Origin: Desulfovibrio aminophilus
GTDB taxonomy: Bacteria; Desulfobacterota; Desulfovibrionia; Desulfovibrionales; Desulfovibrionaceae
Length of the DNA: 64,000 nucleotides
Assembly (NCBI RefSeq): GCF_023660105.1
Contig: NZ_JAMHGA010000018.1
Location: 124,001 to 188,000 of the forward strand
Direction of reading: 5' to 3'
The translations under genes and the position numbers were made by a program. Positions 1 to 11,975 of the stretch are shown piece by piece; position 1 is the stretch's first letter; every line of letters begins with the position of its first letter. Under the pieces are notes generated by a model. It was not told the origin of the DNA. It saw only the letters and a list, made by a program, of their open reading frames with translations, and made no database searches.

Positions 1-266
1 GTCTTCTTCACCCGCAGTTCGCGGATGGTCCGCTTGATGCTCCGCACCTGATCCTTGTAGGGGCTGACCGCGCCTTCCTCGTCCTGGATGCCGAAGGTGG
101 TCTTGATGGTGGACACGAGGTCTTCCTTGCTCATGCCCGAAGCGCCCTGGATCTGCGGGATCTTGTCCATGCAGAGCTGGCGCAGCTCCTTGGCGGTCAT
201 CTTCTCGAGGGGCTTGGTCAGGCCCAGGCTCTCAAAGGAAATCTCAATGGTCTTGTCGTCGCTCAT
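1..266 (-). CDS. Conserved hypothetical protein, SAP/Rho-N-like (3' end outside window)
   Basis: Only the first 88 codons are visible because the gene runs off the left edge. The ATG at 266 follows a strong AGGAGG ribosome-binding site. The start lies 23 bp inside the 3' end of the upstream DUF721 gene, so the two are probably co-transcribed and translationally coupled. The visible part is charged and, from about residue 22 to 60 (MTAKELRQLC, then SKEDLVSTIK), has the spacing of a small helix-extension-helix domain of the SAP/Rho N-terminal kind, which would suggest nucleic-acid contact. That domain guess rests on pattern only, and I do not recognise a function. Confidence 0.75.
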   Translation of the reverse strand, partial: MSDDKTIEISFESLGLTKPLEKMTAKELRQLCMDKIPQIQGASGMSKEDLVSTIKTTFGIQDEEGAVSPYKDQVRSIKRTIRELRVKK

Positions 267-780
267 TCTGTCCTCCTGCCCCGCTCGGGGTCGGGTCGTT
301 CTCCTGCGCGGCGAAGAGCCGCAAGTAGGCCCGGTAGCACCGGGCCACGGGCGTGTCCTCGCGCAGCAGCCGCGCCAGATTGCCCAAATTTTCCGGCCGC
401 TTGGGCCGTGCCGGCGGGGGCGTGGGCCGTTCGGCCCGTTGCTCACCCAACGGAATCCTGCCGCTTAGCAGCTCGAAGTGCACTTTGTCAAAGACTTCTT
501 CATTGAAAAATTCATTGATCCGCTCCAGGACGAGCGGGGCCAGGAAGCTCGCCTCCTGGGCCACCACCGGGTCGCCGGTGGACACGAGCAGGGTCCGGCC
601 TCGGTGCCCCAGCGGCCGCATGATTCCGGCCATCTCCGGCCCGAGCAGTTCGTCCCAGGCCCGCCAGAGCCGCACGAGACGCAGGCCGCCCTTCTGGTCC
701 ATGCGCCCGAGCAGGCGGCCCACGGCCGCGCCGATGCGTTTGGGGCCGCCCTTGCGGCGGAAGGGAATTCGGTCCGACAT
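244..780 (-). CDS. DUF721 / DciA-like protein
   Basis: A 178-residue protein starting at ATG 780 (MSDRIPFRRKG). A longer in-frame start at 867 adds 29 residues of low-complexity sequence and is less likely. Residues about 35-115 (LVRLWRAWDELLGPEMAG, then a QEASFLAPLVLERIN block) match the DUF721 pattern. The DUF721 family includes DciA, which helps load the replicative helicase DnaB in bacteria that lack DnaC. The C-terminal third is rich in Pro and Arg and poorly structured. Its 3' end overlaps the start of the next gene by 23 bp. Family assignment is fairly secure; the helicase-loading role here is inferred. Confidence 0.75.
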   Translation of the reverse strand: MSDRIPFRRKGGPKRIGAAVGRLLGRMDQKGGLRLVRLWRAWDELLGPEMAGIMRPLGHRGRTLLVSTGDPVVAQEASFLAPLVLERINEFFNEEVFDKVHFELLSGRIPLGEQRAERPTPPPARPKRPENLGNLARLLREDTPVARCYRAYLRLFAAQENDPTPSGAGGQNERRQDH

Positions 781-883
781 GGTCCTCCGTGCCGGCAACG
801 CCGCCGGGCACTCTTCCTTATAGTAGGTCCGACCGCCTCCGGGCAACCCCCGGCTTCGCCGAGTCATGGAAAGCGGGGGAGGG

Positions 884-912
884 TTGACGTTTGGCCCCGG
901 CTTGGCTACATG
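884..912 (+). promoter_or_regulatory. Candidate sigma70 promoter of the sahR-like/ahcY operon
   Basis: A -35 box TTGACG (884-889) is separated by 17 nt from a weak -10 box TACATG (907-912). The palindromic site at 933-944 lies just downstream of the expected transcription start, a typical position for a repressor. The -10 match is poor, so this is a prediction from spacing. Confidence 0.45.
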
Positions 913-932
913 GAGTTCATGCCTGCATCAAG

Positions 933-944
933 ATATCCAGATAT
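933..944. promoter_or_regulatory. Inverted repeat ATATC-CA-GATAT, candidate operator
   Basis: A perfect inverted repeat with 5-bp arms and a 2-bp spacer lies 13 bp upstream of the GTG start of the ArsR-type regulator. An AGATAT direct repeat overlaps it (931-936 and 939-944). Position and symmetry fit autoregulation by the dimeric ArsR-family protein encoded next to it. No binding data are available here. Confidence 0.5.
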
Positions 945-946
945 AG

Positions 947-3364
<2,418 letters not shown>

Positions 3365-3395
3365 GACGGGGCGGACCAAGCCCTGAAGCGTGAAC

Positions 3396-3435
3396 GCCGC
3401 GCCGGACGCCCGCCTGGGTCCGGCGCGGCTTTTTT
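3396..3435 (+). terminator. Rho-independent terminator after ahcY
   Basis: A perfect 12-bp GC stem (GCCGCGCCGGAC at 3396-3407 with its complement at 3418-3429) is followed by six T residues. It ends the sahR-like/ahcY operon. Confidence 0.9.
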
Positions 3436-3502
3436 CGGCCCGCGCCCGTCGATTGACGGGTCCGGCGCGCCTGTATAGGGTCACGGACCGGGAGGAGAGG
3501 GA

Positions 3503-4588
3503 GTGAGAAAGCTGTTCGCCGCCGCGCTGCTGGTCGCGGCATTCTGCTGGAGCGTGCCGGCCTGGGCCCAGGGGATCACCGTCACCGCCTCCTCCACGGC
3601 CGCCTCCCTGTTCATGGGCTTCAGCCCGGACAACCTGCTGGACGGCGACCCCAACACGGCCTGGGCCGAGGGCGGCGAGGGCGTGGGCGCGGGCGAGTGG
3701 GTGGAGTTCACCTTTCCCGAGGCCGTGACCATGCGGCGGCTGCGGCTGCGCAACGGCGTGCAGGACCCTTCCTGGTTCGAGAAATACAACCGGGTCAAGA
3801 CCCTGGAGCTGGTCTTCCCGGACGGCGCGCGGCGGCGGGTGGAGCTGGCCGACTCCCGCGACGAGCAGGTGGTGGACCTGGGCGGCGCGCGCGGATCCTG
3901 GCTCCGGCTGGTCATCGTGGACGTTTACAACTGCTCGGTGTTCTTCAATTCCAAGACCACCTGCCTGAGCGAGGCGGTCATCGAGACCTCCGCCCCGGAG
4001 CATGCCTCCGAGGGGCCGGCGGCCGCGGCCCTGGCCCAGGCCCTGGCGAAGGGGCCGGAGACCCCGGGCAAGGGCGGCAAAGCCGCGGCCGCGGGCGGGC
4101 ATGATTCCGGGGCGACCGCTCCCGTGCTCAAGACCGAGCCCGCGCCCGCCCGGCCCAAGGGCAAGCCCAGCGACGCCCGCGACGGCGCGGAACTGATGAC
4201 GGAATTCCAGCGCGGCGGGGACGCGGTCGTTGTGATTCGGGAATATTACCGCCGCCTCATCACCCTGGACGATTCCTTCCCCCAGGTCTTCGCCCGCCAG
4301 GTGCGCGAGCAGGAGGCCTTCGTCTTCGAGATGTTCCGGGAGTATCAGCGCAAGCGCAAGACGTACGAAAAGTTCCGCAACGCCCTGCTGGACACGGACA
4401 AGCTGTCCATGAAGTTCCAGGCCATCGACCCGGACCGGGTGCGGGTGGAGGTCAGCGGCACCTACACCATCTTCGTGGCCGACACCTACGAGGACGTCCC
4501 CGAGAACACCGTCTTCGTGCTCCTGCGCGACGACGGCCAATGGCGCATCCTGGAACGACAGGACGGGGCGGCGGAGCCCAAGAAATGA
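3503..4588 (+). CDS. Exported protein with NADase-type glycan-binding (discoidin-like) domain
   Basis: A 361-residue protein from GTG 3503, preceded by GGGAGGAGAGGG. Residues 1-22 form a signal peptide (hydrophobic LLVAAFCWSVPAWA, then cleavage). Residues 24-150 contain SPDNLLDGDPNTAWAEG and EWVEFTFPEAV, the pattern of F5/8 type C-like or NADase-type carbohydrate-binding domains. An Ala/Pro/Lys-rich linker (about 160-225) leads to a C-terminal alpha/beta domain (about 235-355) that I do not recognise by name. It is probably periplasmic or surface-located. It stands alone between two terminators. No catalytic motif is evident, so a binding role is the most one can infer. Confidence 0.75.
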   Translation: MRKLFAAALLVAAFCWSVPAWAQGITVTASSTAASLFMGFSPDNLLDGDPNTAWAEGGEGVGAGEWVEFTFPEAVTMRRLRLRNGVQDPSWFEKYNRVKTLELVFPDGARRRVELADSRDEQVVDLGGARGSWLRLVIVDVYNCSVFFNSKTTCLSEAVIETSAPEHASEGPAAAALAQALAKGPETPGKGGKAAAAGGHDSGATAPVLKTEPAPARPKGKPSDARDGAELMTEFQRGGDAVVVIREYYRRLITLDDSFPQVFARQVREQEAFVFEMFREYQRKRKTYEKFRNALLDTDKLSMKFQAIDPDRVRVEVSGTYTIFVADTYEDVPENTVFVLLRDDGQWRILERQDGAAEPKK

Positions 4589-4590
4589 AA

Positions 4591-4619
4591 GACGGCCCGG
4601 GTATCCGGGCCGTCCTTTT
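4591..4619 (+). terminator. Rho-independent terminator
   Basis: A 10-bp stem GACGGCCCGG with its complement around a GTAT loop, followed by CTTTTC, starts 2 bp after the stop codon of the preceding gene. Confidence 0.85.
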
Positions 4620-4728
4620 CATTTGTTCCGGCGTCTTGGGCGGGCTACTTGCCATGGAGGCCACCCCGCCCGGACGCCCCTTGCCGCAACCCCGGGCTTG
4701 GGCTAGGGTGCTTCCGGTCGGAGGAAGA

Positions 4729-5250
4729 ATGCCGCTAGAGAATCCAGTGTTGACGGCCATCCGGGAGCGCCGCAGCATTCGGCGCTACAGCGCCGATTCC
4801 GTTTCCCGCGAAGAGATCGAGGCCATCCTCGAGGCCGGGCGCTGGGCCCCCAGCGGCCTGAACCATCAGGCCTGGCGTTTCCTCGTACTGCGGCCGGACG
4901 ATCCCCGGCGGGACGCCCTGGCCGGGTTGACCAAGTACGCCCACATCCTGGAGGGGGCCAAGGCCCTGGTCTGCGTCTTCCTGGACCGCTCCGGGATGTA
5001 TCACCCCATGAAGGACCACCAGGGCGCGGGGGCCTGCCTCCAGAACATGCTCCTGGCCGCCCATTCCCTGGGCCTGGGCGCGGTCTGGATCGGCGAGATC
5101 GTGAACCAGGAGCCCCACGTCACCGAGGCCCTGGGACTGAACCCCGCGGACCTGGAACTGCAGGCCGTCGTGGCCCTCGGCCGCCCGGACCAGAAGGGTT
5201 CGGCGGACCGCAAGCCGCTTGCCCAGCTTCTGCTGGAGGACATACCGTGA
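4729..5250 (+). CDS. Nitroreductase-family protein
   Basis: A 173-residue flavoprotein of the nitroreductase fold. ATG 4729 is chosen because GGAGGAAG sits just upstream and the sequence then begins with the family-typical N-terminus: AIRERRSIRRY at residues 9-19 contacts the FMN phosphate, and EAGRWAPSGLNHQAW (about 38-52) is the second FMN-binding block. GLGAVWIGEI is near residue 118. Members reduce nitro compounds, quinones or flavins with NAD(P)H; the substrate cannot be read from sequence. The stop overlaps the start of the next gene by 4 bp (GTGA), so the MBL hydrolase is translationally coupled. Confidence 0.88.
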   Translation: MPLENPVLTAIRERRSIRRYSADSVSREEIEAILEAGRWAPSGLNHQAWRFLVLRPDDPRRDALAGLTKYAHILEGAKALVCVFLDRSGMYHPMKDHQGAGACLQNMLLAAHSLGLGAVWIGEIVNQEPHVTEALGLNPADLELQAVVALGRPDQKGSADRKPLAQLLLEDIP

Positions 5251-5876
5251 CCGATATCCGCGTTTTTCCCCTGGGAATGCTCCAGACCAACTGCTACCTG
5301 CTGACCCGTGGCGAGCGGGCCCTGGCCGTGGACCCCGGGGGCGACCCCGGCCCCCTGCTGGAGTTCCTCCGGGACCGCAACCTCGTGCTGGACCGCATCC
5401 TGAACACGCACCTGCACTTCGACCACATCGCGGGCAACGCGGCCCTGGCCCGGGCCACGGGAGCCCCGATCCTGGCCTCGGAGGAGGACCGCTTCCTGCT
5501 GGAGACCGAGCTGGGCGGGGGCGGCTTCATGGGCCTGCCCGTGGTGGAGACGTTCGACTTCACCCCCCTGGTCGTGGGCGAGACCGAGTTCCTGGGTCTG
5601 CCCTGCCTGGTCCTGCCCACGCCCGGTCACACGCCCGGCAGCGTGACCCTGCATTTTCCCGGCCTGGCGGCCGCCTTCGTGGGCGACCTCATCTTCCAGC
5701 GCTCCGTGGGGCGCACCGATTTTCCCGGCGGCGACATGAAGGCCCTCCAGGAATCCATCCTGAAGCGGATCTTCAACATGCCGCCGGAAACCGCGCTGTA
5801 TCCCGGCCACGGCCCGGCCACCACCGCCGGGGACGAGAAAACCCACAACCCCTTCTTCGGGGCCATGACCTATTAG
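5247..5876 (+). CDS. MBL-fold metallo-hydrolase, glyoxalase II-like
   Basis: A 209-residue metallo-beta-lactamase-fold protein starting at GTG 5247. The metal-binding motif HLHFDH lies near residue 55; a second histidine is in TPGHTPGS (about 130), an aspartate in VGDLIF (about 148), and a last histidine in YPGHGPAT (about 190). Size and motifs match short glyoxalase II-like thioester hydrolases such as YcbL. It overlaps the nitroreductase by 4 bp and precedes a flavodoxin-type gene, forming a compact run of redox and detoxification genes. Substrate unknown. Confidence 0.88.
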   Translation: MTDIRVFPLGMLQTNCYLLTRGERALAVDPGGDPGPLLEFLRDRNLVLDRILNTHLHFDHIAGNAALARATGAPILASEEDRFLLETELGGGGFMGLPVVETFDFTPLVVGETEFLGLPCLVLPTPGHTPGSVTLHFPGLAAAFVGDLIFQRSVGRTDFPGGDMKALQESILKRIFNMPPETALYPGHGPATTAGDEKTHNPFFGAMTY

Positions 5877-5886
5877 GGAGCCCAGC

Positions 5887-6510
5887 ATGGACGAACTCGG
5901 ACCCAAGGCGGCGGTCTTCTCCTGCACGCACAAGGCCCAGGGCAACAGCAATGACGCCGCGCACCTCTTCGTGCGCGGGGTGGAGGCCGCCGGCGGCCAG
6001 GCCGACACCATCTACCTGCGCAAGATCAAGATCCTGCCCTGCACGGCCTGCGGCATCTGCGAGAAGGACCCGGAGAGCCCCTGCATCCTGGCCGAGAAGG
6101 ACTACGCGGCCGAGATGTTCGAACTGCTCATGACCGCGCCGTTCGTGTTCTTCTCCTCGCCCATCTATTTCTATCACCTGCCCTCGATCTTCAAGACCTG
6201 GATCGACCGCAGCCAGCAGGTCTGGGCCGCCAAGCACAAGGGCGACCCCAAGGTGCTGGGCCTGCCCCGGCGTCCGGCCTACGTCTGCCTCCTGGCGGGA
6301 CGCAAGGAGGGCGAAAAGCTCTTCGACGGCGCGCTGCTCACGCTGAAGTACTTCCTGGACAGCTTCAACTTGGAGCTCCGCGACCCCATGACCCTCAAGG
6401 GCGTGGACAAGGTGGGCGACCTGGAGAAGGACGAGGCCGCCACGGACGCGCTCTTCAACCTCGGCAAGACCGCCTGGGAGCGCTACGCCGCCGAGGCCAA
6501 GAAGGGCTAG
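5887..6510 (+). CDS. Flavodoxin-family NAD(P)H-dependent oxidoreductase with Cys motif
   Basis: A 207-residue flavodoxin-like protein. The N-terminal strand and the phosphate loop region (SCTHKAQGNSNDAA) are those of the NADPH-dependent FMN reductase / iron-sulfur flavoprotein superfamily. CTACGICEKDPESPC at about residues 47-61 has the cysteine spacing seen in that group, where some members hold a 4Fe-4S cluster. SSPIYFYHLPSIFKTWIDR (about 95-115) is the second flavin loop. It follows the MBL gene by 10 bp. The electron partner is unknown. Confidence 0.85.
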   Translation: MDELGPKAAVFSCTHKAQGNSNDAAHLFVRGVEAAGGQADTIYLRKIKILPCTACGICEKDPESPCILAEKDYAAEMFELLMTAPFVFFSSPIYFYHLPSIFKTWIDRSQQVWAAKHKGDPKVLGLPRRPAYVCLLAGRKEGEKLFDGALLTLKYFLDSFNLELRDPMTLKGVDKVGDLEKDEAATDALFNLGKTAWERYAAEAKKG

Positions 6511-6512
6511 CC

Positions 6513-7229
6513 GTGCTCGGGCGGCTGCGGCGGGGCCTGTCCGCGCTGGGGCTGCTGGAGTCCCGCTGCCCGGCCTGCGGTTCGCTCCAGGAGGGGCCCG
6601 CCCGGCTCTGTCCGGCCTGCGCCGCGCGCCTCGCGCCGCGCCTGGGCGGATACTGTCCCGGCTGCGGGGCCCTGGCCCAGGACCCCGGCTTGCCGCCGCT
6701 GCTCTGCCTCCAGTGCTCGGCCGAGCCCCGGCCCTGGGACCGGCTCTATTTTCACGGGCCCTACGAGGGGCTGCTGCGCGACCTGATCCTGCGCTACAAG
6801 TTCGCCCGCTCCCTGGGCCTGGGGCGGCTGCTCCAAGGCCTGGCCCTGGACGCCTTCCGGCCCGGCGGCGGGCCCCTGCCCGAGCTGCTGGTCCCGGTGC
6901 CGCTGCATCCCTGGCGGCTGCTCTGGCGCGGCTACAACCAGAGCCTGGAACTGGCCCGGCTGCTGGCGCGGCGTTCGGGCCTGCCCCTGGCGGCGCGGGC
7001 CCTGCGCCGGGTGCGGCGGACCACGCCGCAGACCCGCGTGCCCGGCCACCGGCGGCGCGAGAACATCCGCAACGCCTTTGCCGCCGATCCGGCCCTGGTG
7101 GGAGGACGGCGGGTGCTCCTGGTGGACGACGTGCTGACCACCGGCGCGACCCTGGAAGAGGGGGCCAGGACCCTGCGGCGCGCCGGGGCGGCGCGGGTGG
7201 AGGTTTTGGTCCTGGCCAAGACGCCGTGA
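6513..7229 (+). CDS. ComF-family phosphoribosyltransferase-like protein
   Basis: A 238-residue protein from GTG 6513, 2 nt after the previous stop. The N-terminus carries paired Cys motifs (CPACGSLQEGPARLCPAC, and CPGCG near residue 48), a small zinc ribbon typical of ComF/GntX. YKFARSLGLG precedes the phosphoribosyltransferase domain, which ends with the PRPP-binding loop VLLVDDVLTTGATLEEG (about residues 202-218). ComF proteins take part in DNA uptake in naturally competent bacteria; a role outside competence is unclear. It is the last gene of the run from 4,729. Confidence 0.9.
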   Translation: MLGRLRRGLSALGLLESRCPACGSLQEGPARLCPACAARLAPRLGGYCPGCGALAQDPGLPPLLCLQCSAEPRPWDRLYFHGPYEGLLRDLILRYKFARSLGLGRLLQGLALDAFRPGGGPLPELLVPVPLHPWRLLWRGYNQSLELARLLARRSGLPLAARALRRVRRTTPQTRVPGHRRRENIRNAFAADPALVGGRRVLLVDDVLTTGATLEEGARTLRRAGAARVEVLVLAKTP

Positions 7230-7294
7230 GCAACATGCTGGACTGAATGACTTTTTTCCTCGGCCGGCGGGAAGAAAAAAATGCGCGCCGGGGC

Positions 7295-7322
7295 TTGACT
7301 TTCGACCCCCACTGCGGATAAT
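7295..7322 (+). promoter_or_regulatory. Sigma70 promoter of rplU-rpmA
   Basis: TTGACT (7295-7300) and GATAAT (7317-7322) are separated by 16 nt and lie about 30 bp before the rplU start. This is one of the best promoter matches in the window, fitting a ribosomal-protein operon. Confidence 0.7.
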
Positions 7323-7354
7323 TTCCCCCTTCTCGAACGATGGAGGATTACGCA

Positions 7355-7666
7355 ATGTTCGCAATCATTGAAACCGGCGGGAAGCAGTTTCGCGTCGAGG
7401 AAGGCCTCGAGTTCAACGTGGAGCTCCTGAACGTCGAACCCGGCTCCGAGCTGGCCATCGACAAGGTGCTGCTCGTGGACAAGTCCGGCGACACCAAGAT
7501 CGGAACCCCTTACGTCGAGGGCGCCAAGGTGGCCTGCCAGGTGCTCGGCCATGCCCGCGGCGAGAAGATCATCGTCTTCCACAAGAAGAAGCGCAACGAC
7601 TTTCACAAGAAGCAGGGCCACCGTCAGGACTTCACCCGCCTGAAGGTCACGTCCATCCAGGCTTAG
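7355..7666 (+). CDS. rplU: Large ribosomal subunit protein bL21
   Basis: A 103-residue protein of the usual length, beginning [17 protein letters not shown], the diagnostic N-terminus of bL21. ATG 7355 is preferred over the in-frame ATG at 7340, because GGAGG at 7342-7346 lies at the right distance for 7355. Near the C-terminus, [16 protein letters not shown] is the conserved basic 23S rRNA-binding segment. It heads the conserved order rplU-rpmA-obg-proB and is driven by a good promoter. Confidence 0.98.
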   Translation: MFAIIETGGKQFRVEEGLEFNVELLNVEPGSELAIDKVLLVDKSGDTKIGTPYVEGAKVACQVLGHARGEKIIVFHKKKRNDFHKKQGHRQDFTRLKVTSIQA

Positions 7667-7679
7667 CAGGAGGTCAGTC

Positions 7680-7949
7680 ATGGCTCACAAGAAAGCAGGC
7701 GGCAGCTCCAGGAACGGCCGCGACAGTCAGGGCCAGCGCCGGGGCGTGAAGCGCTACGGCGGCCAGCAGGTTCTGGCGGGCAACATCCTGGTGCGCCAGC
7801 TGGGCACCAAGATCCACCCCGGCAAGAACGTCGGCGTCGGCAAGGACTGGACCCTGTTCGCCCTCATCGACGGCGTGGTGAAGTACGAGAAGTACACCCG
7901 CAACAACAAGGTCAAGACCCGGGTTCACATCGTCCCGGCCGAGGCCTAG
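7680..7949 (+). CDS. rpmA: Large ribosomal subunit protein bL27
   Basis: An 89-residue bL27 starting [19 protein letters not shown], the conserved N-terminus that reaches towards the peptidyl-transferase centre. No N-terminal extension of the Firmicutes cleaved type is present. GGAGG lies 9 nt before the ATG. It follows rplU by 13 bp and is closed by a strong terminator before obg. Confidence 0.98.
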   Translation: MAHKKAGGSSRNGRDSQGQRRGVKRYGGQQVLAGNILVRQLGTKIHPGKNVGVGKDWTLFALIDGVVKYEKYTRNNKVKTRVHIVPAEA

Positions 7950-7969
7950 TCCCTTTTCGGCATCAGCGG

Positions 7970-8007
7970 GGCAGGGGACGCGCGCCGCGCGTCCCCTGCC
8001 TTTTTTT
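7970..8007 (+). terminator. Rho-independent terminator after rpmA
   Basis: A long perfect stem (GGCAGGGGACGCGCG at 7970-7984 with its complement to 8000) is followed by seven T residues. It separates the ribosomal-protein pair from obg, although some readthrough into obg is likely since no other promoter is obvious. Confidence 0.92.
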
Positions 8008-8061
8008 GTCCCGGCGCGCGGATCGCGCCCCGGCGTTGCCCTCGGACCCGGGGCAGGGTAG

Positions 8062-10271
<2,210 letters not shown>

Positions 10272-10275
10272 CCCC

Positions 10276-11430
10276 GTGCGCCCGCTCCACCGCGACCGCA
10301 ACCTCCTGCTCATCTTCGGCGTCACCCTGGTGGCGATCATGAGCGTCGCGGGCCTCATGCCCGCGCTGCCGGTGATGATCCGCGACCTCGCCATCCCGGC
10401 CTCGTCCATCGGCTGGGTCATCACGGCCTTCACCCTGCCGGGCGTGGTCATGGCCCCGGTAGGCGGCGTGCTGGCCGACCGCCTGGGCCGCAAGAAGGTC
10501 CTGGTGGCCGCGCTGGTCCTCTTCGGCCTGGCGGGCGGGGCCTGCTTCTTCGTCCACAGCGCGCCCGCGCTCTACGCCCTGCGCGTGCTCCAGGGCATCG
10601 GCGCGGGCCCCCTGGGCGTGCTCAACGCCACGCTCATCGGCGACCTTTTCGAGGGCCGCGAGCGGGCCACGGCCATGGGCTACAACGGCGGGGTCCAGGC
10701 CCTGGGCACCGCGCTCTTCCCGGCCATCGGCGGCCTGCTGGCCCAGCTGGGCTGGAACTGGCCCTTCCTGATGAACGTCCTGGCCCTGCCCCTGGCCTTG
10801 GCCGTGGCGCTCCTGCTGGACAATCCCGAGCCGCGCCGGAGCCAGTCCTTCGGGACCTACATGCGCGCGGCGCTTTCGCGCATGCGCACGCGCCGGGTGC
10901 TCTCGCTGTTCGCTCTGACCTTCGGCACCTTCGTCCTGCTCTTCGGAGCCTTCGTCACCTATCTGCCCGTGCTCCTGCACGAAAGCTTCGACGCCCGGCC
11001 CGCCGAGATCGGGGGCATCATCTCCCTTTCGGCCCTGACCACGGCCCTGGCCGCCTCCCAGCTCGGCCGCCTCTCGGCCCGCTTCGGCGAGCTCCGGCTC
11101 CTGCGCACGTCCTTCCTGCTCTACATCGCGGCCTTCCTGCTCATGCCGCGCCTGCCCGTCCTCTGGCTCGCCGCGCTGCCCATCGTGCTCCTGGGCCTGG
11201 CCCAGGGCCTCAACCTGCCGAGCCTGATGACCATGCTCTCGGGCGAGGCCGGGCTGGAGAACCGGGCCGCGGTCATGGCCGTGAACGGCATGCTCCTGCG
11301 CCTGGGCCAGACCGTGGCCCCGCCGCTCATGGGCTTGGTCTTCGCGGGCTTCGGCCTGTCCTCCGTGTTCTCGGCGGCGGCGCTCCTGGCCCTGAGCCTG
11401 CTGGCCGTGGCCTGGCTGTCTCTGCGCTAG
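10276..11430 (+). CDS. MFS transporter, DHA1-like
   Basis: A 384-residue carrier with about 12 membrane segments, from GTG 10276, 4 nt after proB. The loop 2-3 motif GGVLADRLGRKKVLV (about residues 63-77) is the major-facilitator signature, and GIGAGPLGVLNATLIGDLFEGRERA (in two halves) is the motif in segments 4-5. This architecture is typical of drug/H+ antiporters. No clear Shine-Dalgarno is seen, so translation may depend on coupling with proB. The substrate is not predictable. Confidence 0.87.
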   Translation: MRPLHRDRNLLLIFGVTLVAIMSVAGLMPALPVMIRDLAIPASSIGWVITAFTLPGVVMAPVGGVLADRLGRKKVLVAALVLFGLAGGACFFVHSAPALYALRVLQGIGAGPLGVLNATLIGDLFEGRERATAMGYNGGVQALGTALFPAIGGLLAQLGWNWPFLMNVLALPLALAVALLLDNPEPRRSQSFGTYMRAALSRMRTRRVLSLFALTFGTFVLLFGAFVTYLPVLLHESFDARPAEIGGIISLSALTTALAASQLGRLSARFGELRLLRTSFLLYIAAFLLMPRLPVLWLAALPIVLLGLAQGLNLPSLMTMLSGEAGLENRAAVMAVNGMLLRLGQTVAPPLMGLVFAGFGLSSVFSAAALLALSLLAVAWLSLR

Positions 11431-11453
11431 ACAATCCCGATCAAAACACTCGG

Positions 11454-11481
11454 TTGACGTCCCATCCCAAGTGGTTATGTA
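11454..11481 (+). promoter_or_regulatory. Candidate promoter of NifX-like gene
   Basis: TTGACG (11454-11459) and TATGTA (11476-11481) are 16 nt apart, about 45 bp before the ATG. The -35 box is good and the -10 box is weak. Confidence 0.45.
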
Positions 11482-11528
11482 GGGGCCTGTCACAGAATAC
11501 CGCCCTGCCGGGCCATTCGGAGGAAATC

Positions 11529-11903
11529 ATGTCCAAGATCGCCATTCCCACCCGCGACGGCGTGGTGGACGAGCATTTCGGTCACTGCCAGGCCTTCACC
11601 GTCTACGAGGTGAACGAGTCCAAGGCCATCGTCGGCGAGACGAGCTTCACCCCGCCGCCGGCCTGCGGCTGCAAGTCCAACCTCATCCCCATCCTGGTGG
11701 AGATGGGCGTCACGGCCCTGGTGGGCGGCAACATGGGCGAGGGCGCGGTGGTGCGCCTGCGCGAGGCGGGCATCGACGTCACGCGCGGGGCCGCCGGTCC
11801 GGTGCGCCAGGCGGCCGAGGCCTGGCTGTCCGGCGAGCTCAAGGACGCCGAGATCATCTGCCACTCCCACGGCGACGGCCACGAGTGCGGCCATCATCAC
11901 TGA
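11529..11903 (+). CDS. NifX/NafY-type dinitrogenase iron-molybdenum cofactor-binding family protein
   Basis: A 124-residue protein with GGAGGAAATC before ATG 11529. The start (KIAIPTRDGVVDEHFGHCQAFTVYEV) is the classic Nitro_FeMo-Co fold signature, and GVTALVGGNMGEGAVVRL is the second conserved block. Small family members bind iron-sulfur or molybdenum-iron clusters during cofactor assembly. The C-terminus HSHGDGHECGHHH is an unusual His/Cys-rich tail suited to metal binding. No nitrogenase gene lies nearby, so a nitrogenase role should not be assumed. Flanked by its own promoter and a terminator. Confidence 0.87.
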   Translation: MSKIAIPTRDGVVDEHFGHCQAFTVYEVNESKAIVGETSFTPPPACGCKSNLIPILVEMGVTALVGGNMGEGAVVRLREAGIDVTRGAAGPVRQAAEAWLSGELKDAEIICHSHGDGHECGHHH

Positions 11904-11929
11904 GCCGCGTCCACGACGCATGAACAAGA

Positions 11930-11963
11930 AGCGGGCCGCCCTAGAGCGGCCCGCTTTCATTTT
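11930..11963. terminator. Terminator between convergent genes
   Basis: A 10-bp stem AGCGGGCCGC / GCGGCCCGCT with a 6-nt loop is followed by TTCATTTT on the + strand. It sits between the stops of the NifX-like gene (+) and the lactate dehydrogenase gene (-). It is good for the + strand and only weak for the - strand. Confidence 0.75.
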
Positions 11964-11975
11964 CGGTCGCGGCGC

